This document shows positions 40,139 to 49,476 of a stretch of DNA of 64,000 bases, piece after piece. The notes under the pieces were generated by a model. It had not been told where the DNA came from. It did not search any database and worked only from the letters and a program-made list of their open reading frames with translations. The DNA comes from Spongiibacteraceae bacterium UBA5047. Lineage in GTDB: Bacteria > Pseudomonadota > Gammaproteobacteria > Pseudomonadales > Spongiibacteraceae. The stretch is from NCBI GenBank assembly GCA_002415025.1, contig DIBR01000051.1, forward strand, positions 1 through 64,000, given 5' to 3'. Position 1 is the stretch's first letter, and every line of letters starts with the position of its first letter. Both the position numbers and the translations under genes were made by a program.

Positions 40139-42523
40139 TTGTCTGAATACGTTCTATGGTTTCAAGATCTTGGCATGACTGATGTCGAGCGTGTTGGTGG
40201 CAAAAATGCGTCGCTGGGTGAAATGATCAGCGAGTTGGCCGGAGCGGGGGTTTCTGTTCCCGGCGGCTACGCAACGACGGCCGATGCCTACCGTGACTTT
40301 TTGCAGCAAAGTGGCCTTAACGAGCGCATTAAAGCGCGCCTTGAGGGGCTGGATGTCGATGATGTTAAAACCCTGACCGAAACCGGTAAGGATATTCGTC
40401 AGTGGATTATCGATACGCCGTTTCCGGCGGCATTGGATGAAGCCGTGAGCGGTGCGTTTGCCGAACTGGCTGAGGGCAATGCCGATATTTCGGTGGCAGT
40501 GCGCTCATCGGCTACCGCTGAAGACCTGCCCGACGCCTCGTTTGCCGGTCAGCAGGAAACCTTTCTGAATATCCGCGGGCTGGACAATGTAAAAATTGCC
40601 ATAAAAGAAGTATTCGCCTCGCTCTATAACGATCGTGCCATTGCCTACCGTGTGCACAAGGGCTTCGAGCATGCCGACGTTGCACTTTCGGCGGGCATTC
40701 AGCGTATGGTGCGCTCGGACATTGGCGCCAGCGGCGTCATGTTCAGTATGGATACCGAATCGGGCTTTGATGGCGTGGTATTTATTACCGCCTCTTACGG
40801 GCTGGGTGAAACCGTTGTGCAGGGGGCCGTTAACCCCGACGAATTCTATGTTCATAAAGGTATTCTGGAATCCGGTCGCCATGCGGTGTTGCGCCGCAAT
40901 CTTGGCGCAAAAGCGATCAAGATGATTTACGGCAGCGAAGCCTCCGCCGGCAAATCAGTACAGACGGTTGATGTGGACGAAGCCGAGCGTCAGCGTTTTT
41001 GTATCGACGACGCGGATGTGACGGAACTCGCCAAACAAGCCCTGATCATCGAGAAGCACTATCAGCGCCCGATGGATATCGAGTGGGCCAAGGACGGAGA
41101 TACCGGCAAAATATTTATCGTTCAGGCTCGGCCGGAAACGGTGAAAAGCCAGGAAACGGGCAATCTGATGGAGCGCTATCTGCTCAATGAGCAGGGCAAG
41201 GTGTTGTGCGAAGGCCGCTCAATTGGTCAGCGTATCGGCAGCGGTCCTGTGAGAGTCATTTCGGATCTGTCTGAAATGGACAAGGTCGAGAAAGGCGATG
41301 TGCTGGTCACTGATATGACCGACCCGGATTGGGAGCCGATCATGAAGCGTGCTTCGGCCATTGTCACCAATCGTGGCGGGCGCACCTGTCACGCAGCGAT
41401 TATTGCCCGTGAGCTGGGTATTCCGGCGGTAGTGGGTTGTGGCGACGCGACAGAGCTGCTGAGTTCGGGCCAAAATGTTACCGTTTCCTGTGCAGAAGGG
41501 GATACCGGTCTGGTCTATGAAGGTTGCCTCGATTTTGCGATCAGCCGCAACGAGCTGAAAAGCATGCCGGAACTGCCCTTCAAAATTATGATGAACGTGG
41601 GTAATCCGGATCGCGCCTTTGATTTTCAGTCCTACCCCAACGCTGGCGTTGGTCTGGCGCGCCTTGAATTTATTATTAACCGCATGATTGGCGTACACCC
41701 GAAAGCGCTGATGGAATTCGATGCGCTCCCCAGGGATGTGCAGCAGGCGGTCAGTCGACGTATCGCCGGCTATGCCTCGCCGGTAGATTTTTATGTCGAA
41801 AAGCTGGTTGAAGGTATTGCGACCATTGCCGGGGCTTTTTATCCCCAGCGTGTGATCGTGCGCATGTCAGATTTCAAATCCAACGAGTATGCACATCTGG
41901 TTGGTGGCACGCTGTACGAACCCGAAGAAGAAAACCCCATGCTCGGTTTTCGTGGTGCATCGCGTTATATCTCGGATGCCTTTAGAGAATGCTTCCGGCT
42001 TGAATGCCGTGCACTGAAGAAAGTGCGTGATGAAATGGGGCTCACCAACGTTGAAATTATGGTGCCTTTTGTCCGTACCGTAGGCGAGGCCAAGCAGGCC
42101 GTTGAATTACTCGCCGAGAATGGCCTGAGCCGGGGGGACAACGGGCTGAAGGTAATTATGATGTGTGAGCTGCCGGCTAACGCGCTGCTCGCCGAGCAGT
42201 TCCTCGAATACTTTGATGGCTTTTCCATAGGCTCCAACGACTTGACTCAGCTGACCCTCGGTCTGGATCGTGATTCCGGGTTGGTGGCCCACCTCTTCGA
42301 CGAGCGCAACGACGCAGTCAAGGTCTTGCTGAAGAGTGCTATAGATGCCTGTAAAAAACAGGGTAAGTACATTGGCATCTGCGGGCAGGGCCCCTCGGAT
42401 CATGCAGATTTTGCGCTGTGGCTGGTGGAGCAGGGCATTGACAGTGTGTCTTTAAACCCGGATTCTGTGCTGGATACCTGGATGTTCCTCAGCGAGCAAC
42501 TGCAGAATAATAAAGCGAAGTAA
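40139..42523 (+). CDS. ppsA: Phosphoenolpyruvate synthase
   Basis: A 794-residue enzyme making PEP from pyruvate and ATP for gluconeogenesis. The start is TTG at 40139, with AAAGGGAG 8 bases upstream. The N-terminal nucleotide-binding domain ('GGKNASLGEM', 'AVRSSATAEDLPDASFAG') is followed by phosphohistidine H418 in 'GGRTCHAAI' and the C-terminal PEP domain with 'GICGQGPSDH'. With propionyl-CoA and isocitrate genes nearby, it fits growth on organic acids. It ends at a REP-like element. Confidence 0.96.
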   Translation: MSEYVLWFQDLGMTDVERVGGKNASLGEMISELAGAGVSVPGGYATTADAYRDFLQQSGLNERIKARLEGLDVDDVKTLTETGKDIRQWIIDTPFPAALDEAVSGAFAELAEGNADISVAVRSSATAEDLPDASFAGQQETFLNIRGLDNVKIAIKEVFASLYNDRAIAYRVHKGFEHADVALSAGIQRMVRSDIGASGVMFSMDTESGFDGVVFITASYGLGETVVQGAVNPDEFYVHKGILESGRHAVLRRNLGAKAIKMIYGSEASAGKSVQTVDVDEAERQRFCIDDADVTELAKQALIIEKHYQRPMDIEWAKDGDTGKIFIVQARPETVKSQETGNLMERYLLNEQGKVLCEGRSIGQRIGSGPVRVISDLSEMDKVEKGDVLVTDMTDPDWEPIMKRASAIVTNRGGRTCHAAIIARELGIPAVVGCGDATELLSSGQNVTVSCAEGDTGLVYEGCLDFAISRNELKSMPELPFKIMMNVGNPDRAFDFQSYPNAGVGLARLEFIINRMIGVHPKALMEFDALPRDVQQAVSRRIAGYASPVDFYVEKLVEGIATIAGAFYPQRVIVRMSDFKSNEYAHLVGGTLYEPEEENPMLGFRGASRYISDAFRECFRLECRALKKVRDEMGLTNVEIMVPFVRTVGEAKQAVELLAENGLSRGDNGLKVIMMCELPANALLAEQFLEYFDGFSIGSNDLTQLTLGLDRDSGLVAHLFDERNDAVKVLLKSAIDACKKQGKYIGICGQGPSDHADFALWLVEQGIDSVSLNPDSVLDTWMFLSEQLQNNKAK

Positions 42524-42529
42524 TAGTGT

Positions 42530-42598
42530 TGTAGGAGCCTGCCTTGCAGGCGAAAAATCGACTATCCACAGATTTCGCCTGCAAGGCAGGCTCCTACA
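42530..42598. repeat. REP-like inverted repeat pair (REPIN-like), copy 2
   Basis: Two perfect 26-base arms, TGTAGGAGCCTGCCTTGCAG (plus GCGAAA) at 42530-42555 and the exact complement at 42573-42598, enclose 17 bases. It lies 7 bases after the ppsA stop codon. It is related to the element at 37932 through GTAGGAGCC and GCGAA. It may end or protect the ppsA mRNA. Confidence 0.85.
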
Positions 42599-42640
42599 GC
42601 TTCGAGTCGCTCATTCAACTGAATGTCCGGAGCACAGCTT

Positions 42641-42952
42641 ATGCGGTATTTCTCGCTGGAAAAACTGATAAACCTGTATGACGGCTACCGCAAAACCTTC
42701 AAGATTGATGAGCACCATCTGTTATTGATTCAGGAGGAGGGTGTTCGCTTTCTTGTAGAGTCTTTCTGTCCCCACCGCGAACATTCGTTGATGGATGCCA
42801 TCATATTTGGCGACACCATAAGCTGCCCCCACCACAATTACCAATTCCATTTAAGCAGTGGCGATGTTCTTCAGCGCAGCGAAGAGCCTTGCCGTAAATT
42901 ACGCATTTATGAACTGGTGGAAGAGGGGCGTGAAGTGGGGGTGCTGCTGTAG
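42641..42952 (+). CDS. Small stand-alone Rieske [2Fe-2S] protein
   Basis: About 103 residues containing one Rieske motif, C-P-H-R-E-H and C-P-H-H-N-Y (the latter about 20 residues later). The ATG at 42641 has GGAG 8 bases upstream; an earlier in-frame ATG at 42623 would put that site inside the gene. It is not next to any oxygenase, so it may be an electron-transfer ferredoxin or a nitrite-reductase small-subunit-like protein. Function is open. Confidence 0.8.
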   Translation: MRYFSLEKLINLYDGYRKTFKIDEHHLLLIQEEGVRFLVESFCPHREHSLMDAIIFGDTISCPHHNYQFHLSSGDVLQRSEEPCRKLRIYELVEEGREVGVLL

Positions 42953-42962
42953 CCGTAGCGGG

Positions 42963-43871
42963 CTACAAGCTCAGGCGCCGAAGGCGCGGGTCTTCGCTGG
43001 CCTGATTCCACAAGAGGTCGAACTGCAGAATATAATTCAATGCAGACGGGCGGTTGCTGAAATCAGCCCAGTGATGGTTCACCTCCGAGCGTTTGGAGAC
43101 CAGCAATCCGGCGCTGTCGGCCACCAGAAACTCCTCCTCCACCTGGCCGGCCTGATCTTCCGGTAAGGCCCGGAGGAAGATTGACGAACTGAGGCGTTGC
43201 TGCAACTCCACTAGGCTGTGCCCGCGACCGGCCAGCAACTCGGGGCGCAACACCAGAATGCGTATTTCCGTCGACTTGTGCAGCCGGGCCAGCTCCGAGA
43301 CTGCCGAACGAACGGTCTCATTGTCGTAAATATCCGGGTTGAGCGAGGCACTGAAGATCCGCAACTGGTGGCGGCTCTGGGAGACGAGCGAAGCTGCCGT
43401 GGCGGCCAGATTGCTGACAGAGTGTTTGCCTGCGTCTTTGCCGAGAATGAAGTCCTCGCGAAAGCGCAGACGCATGGAACGATGGGGAATCCCCGCATCC
43501 TGGAAGGTGGGGCCGTAGGCCTCAAAGCCAAAGGGCTCATAGAAACCGATAGCCTGCTCCTGACTGTGCAGCCAGGCTTCACGCAAATTTAACAGTTTGG
43601 CGTGGCGTATCGCCTTGCTTAACAGCTCTTTGCCGACTCCCTGCCGGCGGTAGCTGGCCAGCACCGCCATACGGCCGATATGGCCATCGCGCAGCATACG
43701 CACCGTGCCGATGGCTTTATCCCGGTCGAATGCCAGCCAGTGATAGGCTCGCTCGTCGTTGCCGTCCCATTCCAGCTCGGCCGGAACGGACTGTTCCACA
43801 ACAAAGACCTGGTGACGTACATTTTGCAATGCGCTCTGGTGTTCTGACCAGCTAGCTTCAACGATATTCAT
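42963..43871 (-). CDS. GNAT acetyltransferase fused to a C-terminal PLD-like domain
   Basis: A 302-residue protein. Residues 1-155 are a GNAT acetyltransferase with the acetyl-CoA loop 'SYRRQGVGKELL' and 'GFYEPFGFEAYG'. Residues about 160-302 ('HQLRIFSASLNPDIYDNETV', 'LVLRPELLAGRGHSLVELQQRL', 'FLVADSAGLLV') resemble the phospholipase-D-like fold without its HKD motif. The start overlaps the roxA stop in ATGA, so it belongs to the purB-roxA run. The acetyl acceptor is unknown; ribosomal or amino-acid substrates are guesses. Confidence 0.8.
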   Translation of the reverse strand: MNIVEASWSEHQSALQNVRHQVFVVEQSVPAELEWDGNDERAYHWLAFDRDKAIGTVRMLRDGHIGRMAVLASYRRQGVGKELLSKAIRHAKLLNLREAWLHSQEQAIGFYEPFGFEAYGPTFQDAGIPHRSMRLRFREDFILGKDAGKHSVSNLAATAASLVSQSRHQLRIFSASLNPDIYDNETVRSAVSELARLHKSTEIRILVLRPELLAGRGHSLVELQQRLSSSIFLRALPEDQAGQVEEEFLVADSAGLLVSKRSEVNHHWADFSNRPSALNYILQFDLLWNQASEDPRLRRLSL

Positions 43872-45004
43872 ACATCCAACTCGTCGGGATCGCTACCCAC
43901 TGCGCCTGTCGACAGCAGGAATTCAGCAATCTCCATAGACAGCCCGGTTATCGTAAACCATAGCTCATCTGGCAGCATTTCGCCGGGCTGCAAGTGACAT
44001 AATTTTCGCAGTGCCGGCAGGCTTGCGGAGTCACAGCTGAGGCTGCAGCCATTGGCAAAGAGGCGGCAGGCCTTGTCGGCGGTGCCGCTTTCAAAAAGTG
44101 TCAGTCTGGCGTCGAGGGCGCGAAATACGGCGCTGCTGCCGGTCCATTCACTGCTGAAAGCCGCATCTGGGTCTGCAGCTTCGGTAATCAGTTCGCCGAA
44201 GCTCTTGATGAGGCTGTCGTCATCCAGTTTCGCCTGAAGCAGATCACGCAGTGCAGCAACATGGGCGTCAGACAAACTATGGCCCCGGGCGAGGGTAGCG
44301 GGCTGATCGCGATATCGCTGAGACTCGTCTAGCCCGGCAATGACTTCGTCAGCCCAGCGGCTGAGAATTTCAGCGCTTGATGGGGCGCGGAAACCGACAG
44401 AAAGGGTGATGCAGTCGTCGCCCAGCGCTGTGCCCCAGTGCGCTGTTCCCGGTGGCACGTACAGGATGTCGCCGGCTTCAAGTACATGGCGCGAGCTCTC
44501 CTGAAAATCTGCGAGCAGTTTCAGGTCGGTAGAAGGGCGCAAGGCAGTGGCTGCATCGCAATGCTGGCCCAGACGCCACTCGCGGCGACCGCCGCCCTGA
44601 ATGAGAAAAACATCGTAGTTGTCGAAATGAGGGCCAACGCCACCGCCGTCAGTGGCATAGCTGATCATAATGTCGTCAATGCGCCAGCGCGGCAAAAAGT
44701 CAAAGTGGGCAATCAGGTCGGCTACCTCGGGTATCCAGTGGTCTACCCGCTGTACGAGCAAGCTCCAACCCGTGGATGACAGATTGCTGAAATCTTCTGC
44801 CTGAAACGGTCCCTGACGCAGTTGCCAGGTGTCTGAATCCCGCAGTATCAGGCGCGATTCCACCGATGACTCACCGGCGAGTCCCGCCAGATCGTCGCCA
44901 CTGACCGGGCAATCAAAATCCGGCAAGCCCTGCTGAATCAGCAGGGGTTTTGTTTGCCAGTAGTCACGCAGAAAGTGCGCAACATCAAGACCACGGATGG
45001 GCAT
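43868..45004 (-). CDS. roxA: Ribosomal protein uL16 arginine hydroxylase (cupin/JmjC oxygenase)
   Basis: A 378-residue 2-oxoglutarate/Fe oxygenase of the YcfD/RoxA type, which hydroxylates an arginine of ribosomal protein L16. The iron triad is H-x-D in 'GPHFDNYDVF' and the distal His in 'GTAHWGTAL'; 'RREWRLGQ' is the co-substrate strand. The winged-helix C-terminal half fits the family. It is downstream of purB, with a 13-base gap, and a GNAT gene overlaps its end. Confidence 0.9.
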   Translation of the reverse strand: MPIRGLDVAHFLRDYWQTKPLLIQQGLPDFDCPVSGDDLAGLAGESSVESRLILRDSDTWQLRQGPFQAEDFSNLSSTGWSLLVQRVDHWIPEVADLIAHFDFLPRWRIDDIMISYATDGGGVGPHFDNYDVFLIQGGGRREWRLGQHCDAATALRPSTDLKLLADFQESSRHVLEAGDILYVPPGTAHWGTALGDDCITLSVGFRAPSSAEILSRWADEVIAGLDESQRYRDQPATLARGHSLSDAHVAALRDLLQAKLDDDSLIKSFGELITEAADPDAAFSSEWTGSSAVFRALDARLTLFESGTADKACRLFANGCSLSCDSASLPALRKLCHLQPGEMLPDELWFTITGLSMEIAEFLLSTGAVGSDPDELDV

Positions 45005-45017
45005 TAGTGTGCGGGCA

Positions 45018-46382
45018 TCAAATGCGCTTGGCTTGCTCGGCCGCGTTGCCGGTGTAGTTTGCCGGGGTCAGGGCCTGCAGTTCGGCTTTGGCGCTGTCCG
45101 GGATATCCAGCGTGTCTACAAAGGCTTTGATGGTGTCGCGATTGATCGCCTGGCCGCGTGTGAGCGCCTTTAGTTTTTCGTAGGCCTGCTCTACGTTGTA
45201 GCGGCGCATAACCGTTTGGATGGGCTCTGCCAATACTTCCCAGCTTGCGTCGAGGTCTTCGGCGATGCGGGCGGCATTGATTTGCAGTTTACCAATGCCC
45301 TTGAGGCTGGATTCATACGCAATCAGACTGTAGGCAAGGCCGACACCCATATTGCGCAGTACGGTGGAGTCGGTCAGGTCGCGCTGCCAGCGAGACAGGG
45401 GGAGTTTCGCGGCGAGGTGGCCGAACAGGGCGTTGGCGATGCCAAGATTACCTTCAGAGTTTTCAAAATCAATCGGGTTGACCTTGTGCGGCATGGTGGA
45501 TGAACCCACTTCGCCCTCTACGGTACGCTGCTTAAAATACCCCAGAGAAATATAGCCCCAAACATCACGGTCGAAATCGATCAGGATGGTATTAAAACGG
45601 GCGATGGCGTCAAACAGCTCGGCAATATAGTCGTGCGGTTCGATTTGTGTGGTGTAAGGGTTCCATTCCAGACCCAGTGATTCGATAAAGGTCCGGGCGT
45701 TGGCTTCCCAGTCGATACCGGGGTAGGCCGACAAATGCGCATTGTAGTTGCCTACTGCGCCATTGATTTTGCCAAGCAGCGGGACGCTGCCAATACCCTT
45801 GATCTGCCGCCGCAGACGCGCAACAACGTTGGCCATTTCCTTGCCCATGGTGGTCGGGCTCGCAGATTGACCGTGGGTGCGCGACAGCATGGGGACTTCG
45901 GCCAGCTCAACGGCGAGTGAAGCGAGAGCAGCGGTGATTTCCTCGCATTTTTCCAGCAGCAGTGTACGGCCGGCTTTCAGCATCAGCGCATGTGACAGGT
46001 TGTTGATATCTTCCGAGGTGCAGGCGAAATGAACAAATTCATTGCCCGCCGCGAGTTCGGCGTTGTCGGCAATGGTTTCCTTGATCAGATATTCCACCGC
46101 TTTAACGTCGTGGTTGGTGGTGCGCTCAATGTCTTTCACGCGCTGCGCGTGGGTTTCGTTAAAGCCGGACACCAGTGTTTCCAGCAGGGCATTGGCGTTA
46201 TCGCTGAACGGGGCCAATTCGTTAATATCAGGGTGATTGGCCAGTTGCTGCAGCCAGCGTACTTCAACCTCAACGCGATATTTGATGAGTCCAAACTCGC
46301 TAAAAATACCTCGCAAGGGCAGTGTTTTGCTGCCATAACGACCGTCAATGGGAGAAATGGCGGTAAGCGCCGTCAAGTCCAT
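45018..46382 (-). CDS. purB: Adenylosuccinate lyase
   Basis: A 454-residue fumarase/aspartase-superfamily enzyme acting at two steps of purine synthesis (SAICAR and adenylosuccinate cleavage). The family signature is 'SSTMPHKVNPIDFEN' and the second catalytic loop 'SRTHGQSASPTTMGK'. The N-terminal 'ISPIDGRYG' is typical of PurB. It sits in the hflD-purB order known from gammaproteobacteria. It is a complete gene. Confidence 0.97.
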   Translation of the reverse strand: MDLTALTAISPIDGRYGSKTLPLRGIFSEFGLIKYRVEVEVRWLQQLANHPDINELAPFSDNANALLETLVSGFNETHAQRVKDIERTTNHDVKAVEYLIKETIADNAELAAGNEFVHFACTSEDINNLSHALMLKAGRTLLLEKCEEITAALASLAVELAEVPMLSRTHGQSASPTTMGKEMANVVARLRRQIKGIGSVPLLGKINGAVGNYNAHLSAYPGIDWEANARTFIESLGLEWNPYTTQIEPHDYIAELFDAIARFNTILIDFDRDVWGYISLGYFKQRTVEGEVGSSTMPHKVNPIDFENSEGNLGIANALFGHLAAKLPLSRWQRDLTDSTVLRNMGVGLAYSLIAYESSLKGIGKLQINAARIAEDLDASWEVLAEPIQTVMRRYNVEQAYEKLKALTRGQAINRDTIKAFVDTLDIPDSAKAELQALTPANYTGNAAEQAKRI

Positions 46383-46463
46383 GGAAATAACCCTTGGCTG
46401 AATGAATGGAGTGGTGTCGGAAAGGCCGCAATCATACCTTAGGCGGCCGGCTTAGTCAGGCGA

Positions 46464-47111
46464 TTAGTGTGGAATTTCACGCTGAAGAATGTCTCTGGCG
46501 GTTCGCAGTATTGCCTGCTTTTTAAACAAGAAATGCAGGCGCCGGCCACCCTGTTGCCGCCACAGATAGCCGGCGCGGATGGCCGCCATCAACAGGGCGC
46601 GAATGCGGTCGGCATTGTGTTCATTCTGGAGTTGCTGGGCGCTGCCATTAACCTTGATTCGAAACTTGAAATGGCTGATCGTATCTTTATATACTGCTGC
46701 AATTGATGGCGATAATTCACTGATATTTCTAGAATTTACCTGGGCGCCTTTGGCGCTGTGCTCAAGTCGTGAACGGACGATAGCGGCGACGTCCGGCTGC
46801 TTTTCCAATTGACGCTGCAGTTGAGTGGCACCAATGAGATAGCGCACCAGCTCCCGGTCACTCTGGCTGCGTTCGCCGCTGAGCAGGTCGTTCAGCCGCC
46901 GCAGGCCCAGTTCCAGTTTGACCACGCCGCCATAAGCGTCTGCGGTTGTCTGGGCCGAAAAGCTGAACAGGCTTTGCAGGCAGGCTTCAAAGGGCTCGGG
47001 TTCGGCCGTTCCGGTGCGGGCTATGCTGTCGACCAGCGAGACGGCCTGGCACAGGCCTGCTAGCGCCAGCACTTGCTCGCGCAGGGTATCATCGGGGTTT
47101 GAATCAGCCAT
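46464..47111 (-). CDS. hflD: High frequency lysogenization protein HflD homologue
   Basis: A 215-residue, mostly helical membrane-associated protein with the HflD order of motifs ('LALAGLCQAVSLVDSIA', 'GLRRLNDLLSG'). The start at 47111 overlaps the mnmA end by 8 bases; an in-frame start at 47180 would enter mnmA further. GGAG lies 10 bases upstream. In E. coli it affects lambda CII stability; its normal housekeeping role is not clear. The position between mnmA and purB is conserved. Confidence 0.88.
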   Translation of the reverse strand: MADSNPDDTLREQVLALAGLCQAVSLVDSIARTGTAEPEPFEACLQSLFSFSAQTTADAYGGVVKLELGLRRLNDLLSGERSQSDRELVRYLIGATQLQRQLEKQPDVAAIVRSRLEHSAKGAQVNSRNISELSPSIAAVYKDTISHFKFRIKVNGSAQQLQNEHNADRIRALLMAAIRAGYLWRQQGGRRLHFLFKKQAILRTARDILQREIPH

Positions 47112-48204
47112 GGGCGCGCTTCTCCGGGAGGTTAAAAGCGCGTTCGATAACTGCGCCGCCCAGACAGACTTCACCCTCATAAAATACGACAGACTGCCCC
47201 GGCGTTATGGCACGTTGGGGCTCATCAAAATTCACAATCACGCTGTTGTTGTCCTGCAAGAAAAGTGTGCAAGCCTGGTCCGGCTGCCGATAGCGGGTTT
47301 TTGCCTGGCAGCGCAGGGGCAGGCTGGGTGCTTCGGTAATCCAGTGCACGGGCGCTGTACTGAGAGAATCTTTAAACAGGCTGGGGTGGTTGCTGCCCTG
47401 GGTAACCAGCAACACATTGCGTTCCAGGTCCTTGGCCACCACGTACCAAGGGGAATCGTCGGCACCTTTTACCCCGCCAATGCCGAGGCCCTGACGCTGG
47501 CCAATGGTGTGATACATCAGGCCGCTGTGCTGCCCCATAACCTGACCTTGCAGGTTCTCGATATCACCGGGCTGGGCGGGCAGATAGGTTTGAAGAAAAT
47601 CCTTGAAGCGGCGCTCGCCAATAAAGCAAATGCCGGTGCTGTCTTTCTTGTTGTGCGTAGCCAGACCGTGCTCGGCGGCCAGCGCGCGCACCTCGGATTT
47701 TTCCAGTTCGCCAACCGGAAAGAGTGTTTTTGCAAACTGCTGGCTAGCCACTGCATGCAGGAAGTAACTTTGATCTTTGTTGTTATCGAGCCCTTTGAGC
47801 AGGCAGCCTTGGCCATCGGTGCGGGCGTAGTGCCCGGTGGCGATGTAATCTGCACCCAGGGTCAGTGCGTAGTCGAGGAAGGCCTTGAATTTGATTTCCC
47901 GGTTGCAAAGAATATCCGGGTTGGGCGTACGGCCGGCTTTGTATTCGGCCAGAAAATGTTCAAAAACGTTGTCCCAGTATTCAGCGGCGAAATTGGCGCC
48001 GTGCAGGGGAATGCCGATCTTGTCGCAGACAGCCTGCGCGTCGGCAAAGTCTTCTTTGGCGGTGCAGTATTCGGTGCCGTCGTCTTCGTCCCAGTTTTTC
48101 ATAAACAGGCCTTCGACACGGTAGCCCTGTTCAAGCAGCAACAGCGCGGCAACAGAGGAATCAACGCCTCCGGACATGCCGACAATGACTTTTGCGGTAC
48201 TCAT
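47104..48204 (-). CDS. mnmA: tRNA-specific 2-thiouridylase MnmA
   Basis: A 366-residue enzyme that adds sulphur at U34 of Lys, Glu and Gln tRNAs. The PP-loop is 'GMSGGVDSSV' near residues 9-18. The catalytic cysteines are those in 'ILCNREIKF' and 'STGICFIGE'. It overlaps hflD at its 3' end and follows nudJ after 24 bases. It is the conserved gammaproteobacterial order. Confidence 0.96.
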   Translation of the reverse strand: MSTAKVIVGMSGGVDSSVAALLLLEQGYRVEGLFMKNWDEDDGTEYCTAKEDFADAQAVCDKIGIPLHGANFAAEYWDNVFEHFLAEYKAGRTPNPDILCNREIKFKAFLDYALTLGADYIATGHYARTDGQGCLLKGLDNNKDQSYFLHAVASQQFAKTLFPVGELEKSEVRALAAEHGLATHNKKDSTGICFIGERRFKDFLQTYLPAQPGDIENLQGQVMGQHSGLMYHTIGQRQGLGIGGVKGADDSPWYVVAKDLERNVLLVTQGSNHPSLFKDSLSTAPVHWITEAPSLPLRCQAKTRYRQPDQACTLFLQDNNSVIVNFDEPQRAITPGQSVVFYEGEVCLGGAVIERAFNLPEKRAHG

Positions 48205-48228
48205 TTCGCAGTGCTCATGCCAGGGCCG

Positions 48229-48675
48229 TCAATACAGCAGGTTCAGGGGGTAGCGATGCCCGGCGAGATATTGATCAATTGTCGCCAGTACCAGTTCGCT
48301 ACGCAGCTCGTCAGCACGCTCAAGCAGCTCATCGCGGCTTAACCAGAGTGGCTGAATGATGCCTTTGTCGAGGGTAGCGTCGGGGATTTCGGCAACCACA
48401 TCGGCAAAAAAACTGGTTCGATAGTAAGTCACGCCGTTCGCTGCTTCAAACAGGCTGGCACCAATCAACCCCTGAATAGCGACTTGCCAGCCGGTCTCTT
48501 CTCGGGTTTCGCGTTCGGCTGCCGCAATGAGGGATTCGCCCGGATCGAGGTGTCCGGCGGGCTGGTTTATAACCGTTCGACCTTCGGCGCGTTCCTGCAC
48601 CATGAGAAAACGGCCATTGCGTTCTACAACGGTGGCAACGGTTACGTGTGCATGCCATGGGCGCTTGTCAGTCAT
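48229..48675 (-). CDS. nudJ: NUDIX hydrolase, NudJ-like phosphatase
   Basis: A 148-residue protein with an intact Nudix box (GHLDPGESLIAAAERETREE to GW at about 41-63, matching Gx5Ex7REUxEExGU). NudJ dephosphorylates thiamin and nucleoside pyrophosphates. It lies between rluE and mnmA, as in Pseudomonas. The name relies on length and position more than on proven specificity. Confidence 0.88.
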   Translation of the reverse strand: MTDKRPWHAHVTVATVVERNGRFLMVQERAEGRTVINQPAGHLDPGESLIAAAERETREETGWQVAIQGLIGASLFEAANGVTYYRTSFFADVVAEIPDATLDKGIIQPLWLSRDELLERADELRSELVLATIDQYLAGHRYPLNLLY

Positions 48676-48710
48676 TTAATAAATTGCTCGATCGTGCGCA
48701 AAAGGCGCGA

Positions 48711-49325
48711 TTATACGCGCTTGCGACCGCCGGATGTAGGCTTGGTGCGTGACGATCGGGCGCGGGCAGGACGTCGCGCCGCGTGCAGGGTTTGCAGGGC
48801 GAATTCTCCCGGGGTCAGTGCGCCGAGCTGCCAGTCGCCAATCGCGGCGCGAATCAGGCGCAAGGTCGGGAAGCCTACCTGAGCTGTCATGCGTCGCACC
48901 TGCCGATTTCGGCCCTCGCAAATTTTAATCTCTACCCAGCTTGTGGGAATCTGCTGTCGCACTCGCACCGGCGGATCACGCGGCCACAAGCCTGCGGGTT
49001 CCGCAATTCTGTTGGCACGCGCCGGAAGGGTTGCACCATCATTGAGCACAACACCGTCGCGGAGTTGCTGCAATGCGGCGTCACTGATATTACCGTCAAC
49101 TTGTACCCAATAGGTTTTTTGCAGTTTGTGTTTCGGGTGGCTAATCTGTGCCTGTAGCTGGCCATCGTCGGTTAGTATCATCAGGCCCTCGGAGTCGAAA
49201 TCGAGCCGGCCTGCGGGGTAAACACCCGGGATGGACAGGTAATTTGCCAGGGTTTCGCGCGCATCGTTGCTACGAAACTGCGACAGCACGCGAAAGGGTT
49301 TATTGAATAAGACCAGAGTACTCAT
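48711..49325 (-). CDS. rluE: 23S rRNA pseudouridine synthase RluE-type
   Basis: A 204-residue RsuA-family pseudouridine synthase with D42 in 'GRLDFDSEGL' as the catalytic Asp and 'EGRNRQVRRMTAQVG' as the second motif. There is no N-terminal S4 domain, as in RluE, which modifies U2457 of 23S rRNA. The ATG at 49325 gives MSTLVLFNKP; a GTG at 49349 lies further upstream. No strong ribosome-binding site is seen. The C-terminus is basic. Confidence 0.9.
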   Translation of the reverse strand: MSTLVLFNKPFRVLSQFRSNDARETLANYLSIPGVYPAGRLDFDSEGLMILTDDGQLQAQISHPKHKLQKTYWVQVDGNISDAALQQLRDGVVLNDGATLPARANRIAEPAGLWPRDPPVRVRQQIPTSWVEIKICEGRNRQVRRMTAQVGFPTLRLIRAAIGDWQLGALTPGEFALQTLHAARRPARARSSRTKPTSGGRKRV

Positions 49326-49476
49326 AGAAATTAGGCAGGAAATAGTCACTATAAATTGTTATGATACGTCGCCTTTTGACGTACAGCCAGGTGAAAGCCC
49401 GTTTCACGACAGGGTTTCTCAAACCGCGCACTGAAAAGGCCTCACACTGAAAAATAGATAATCCATGGAGTCAAGA

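Noticed and set aside
47014..48342. A 442-codon open frame antisense to mnmA and hflD
   Set aside because: Both genes on the other strand are conserved and complete; the antisense product has no recognisable domains.
49360..49365. TATGAT as an icd -10 box
   Set aside because: There is no acceptable -35 hexamer at 16-18 bases, so I did not list a promoter.
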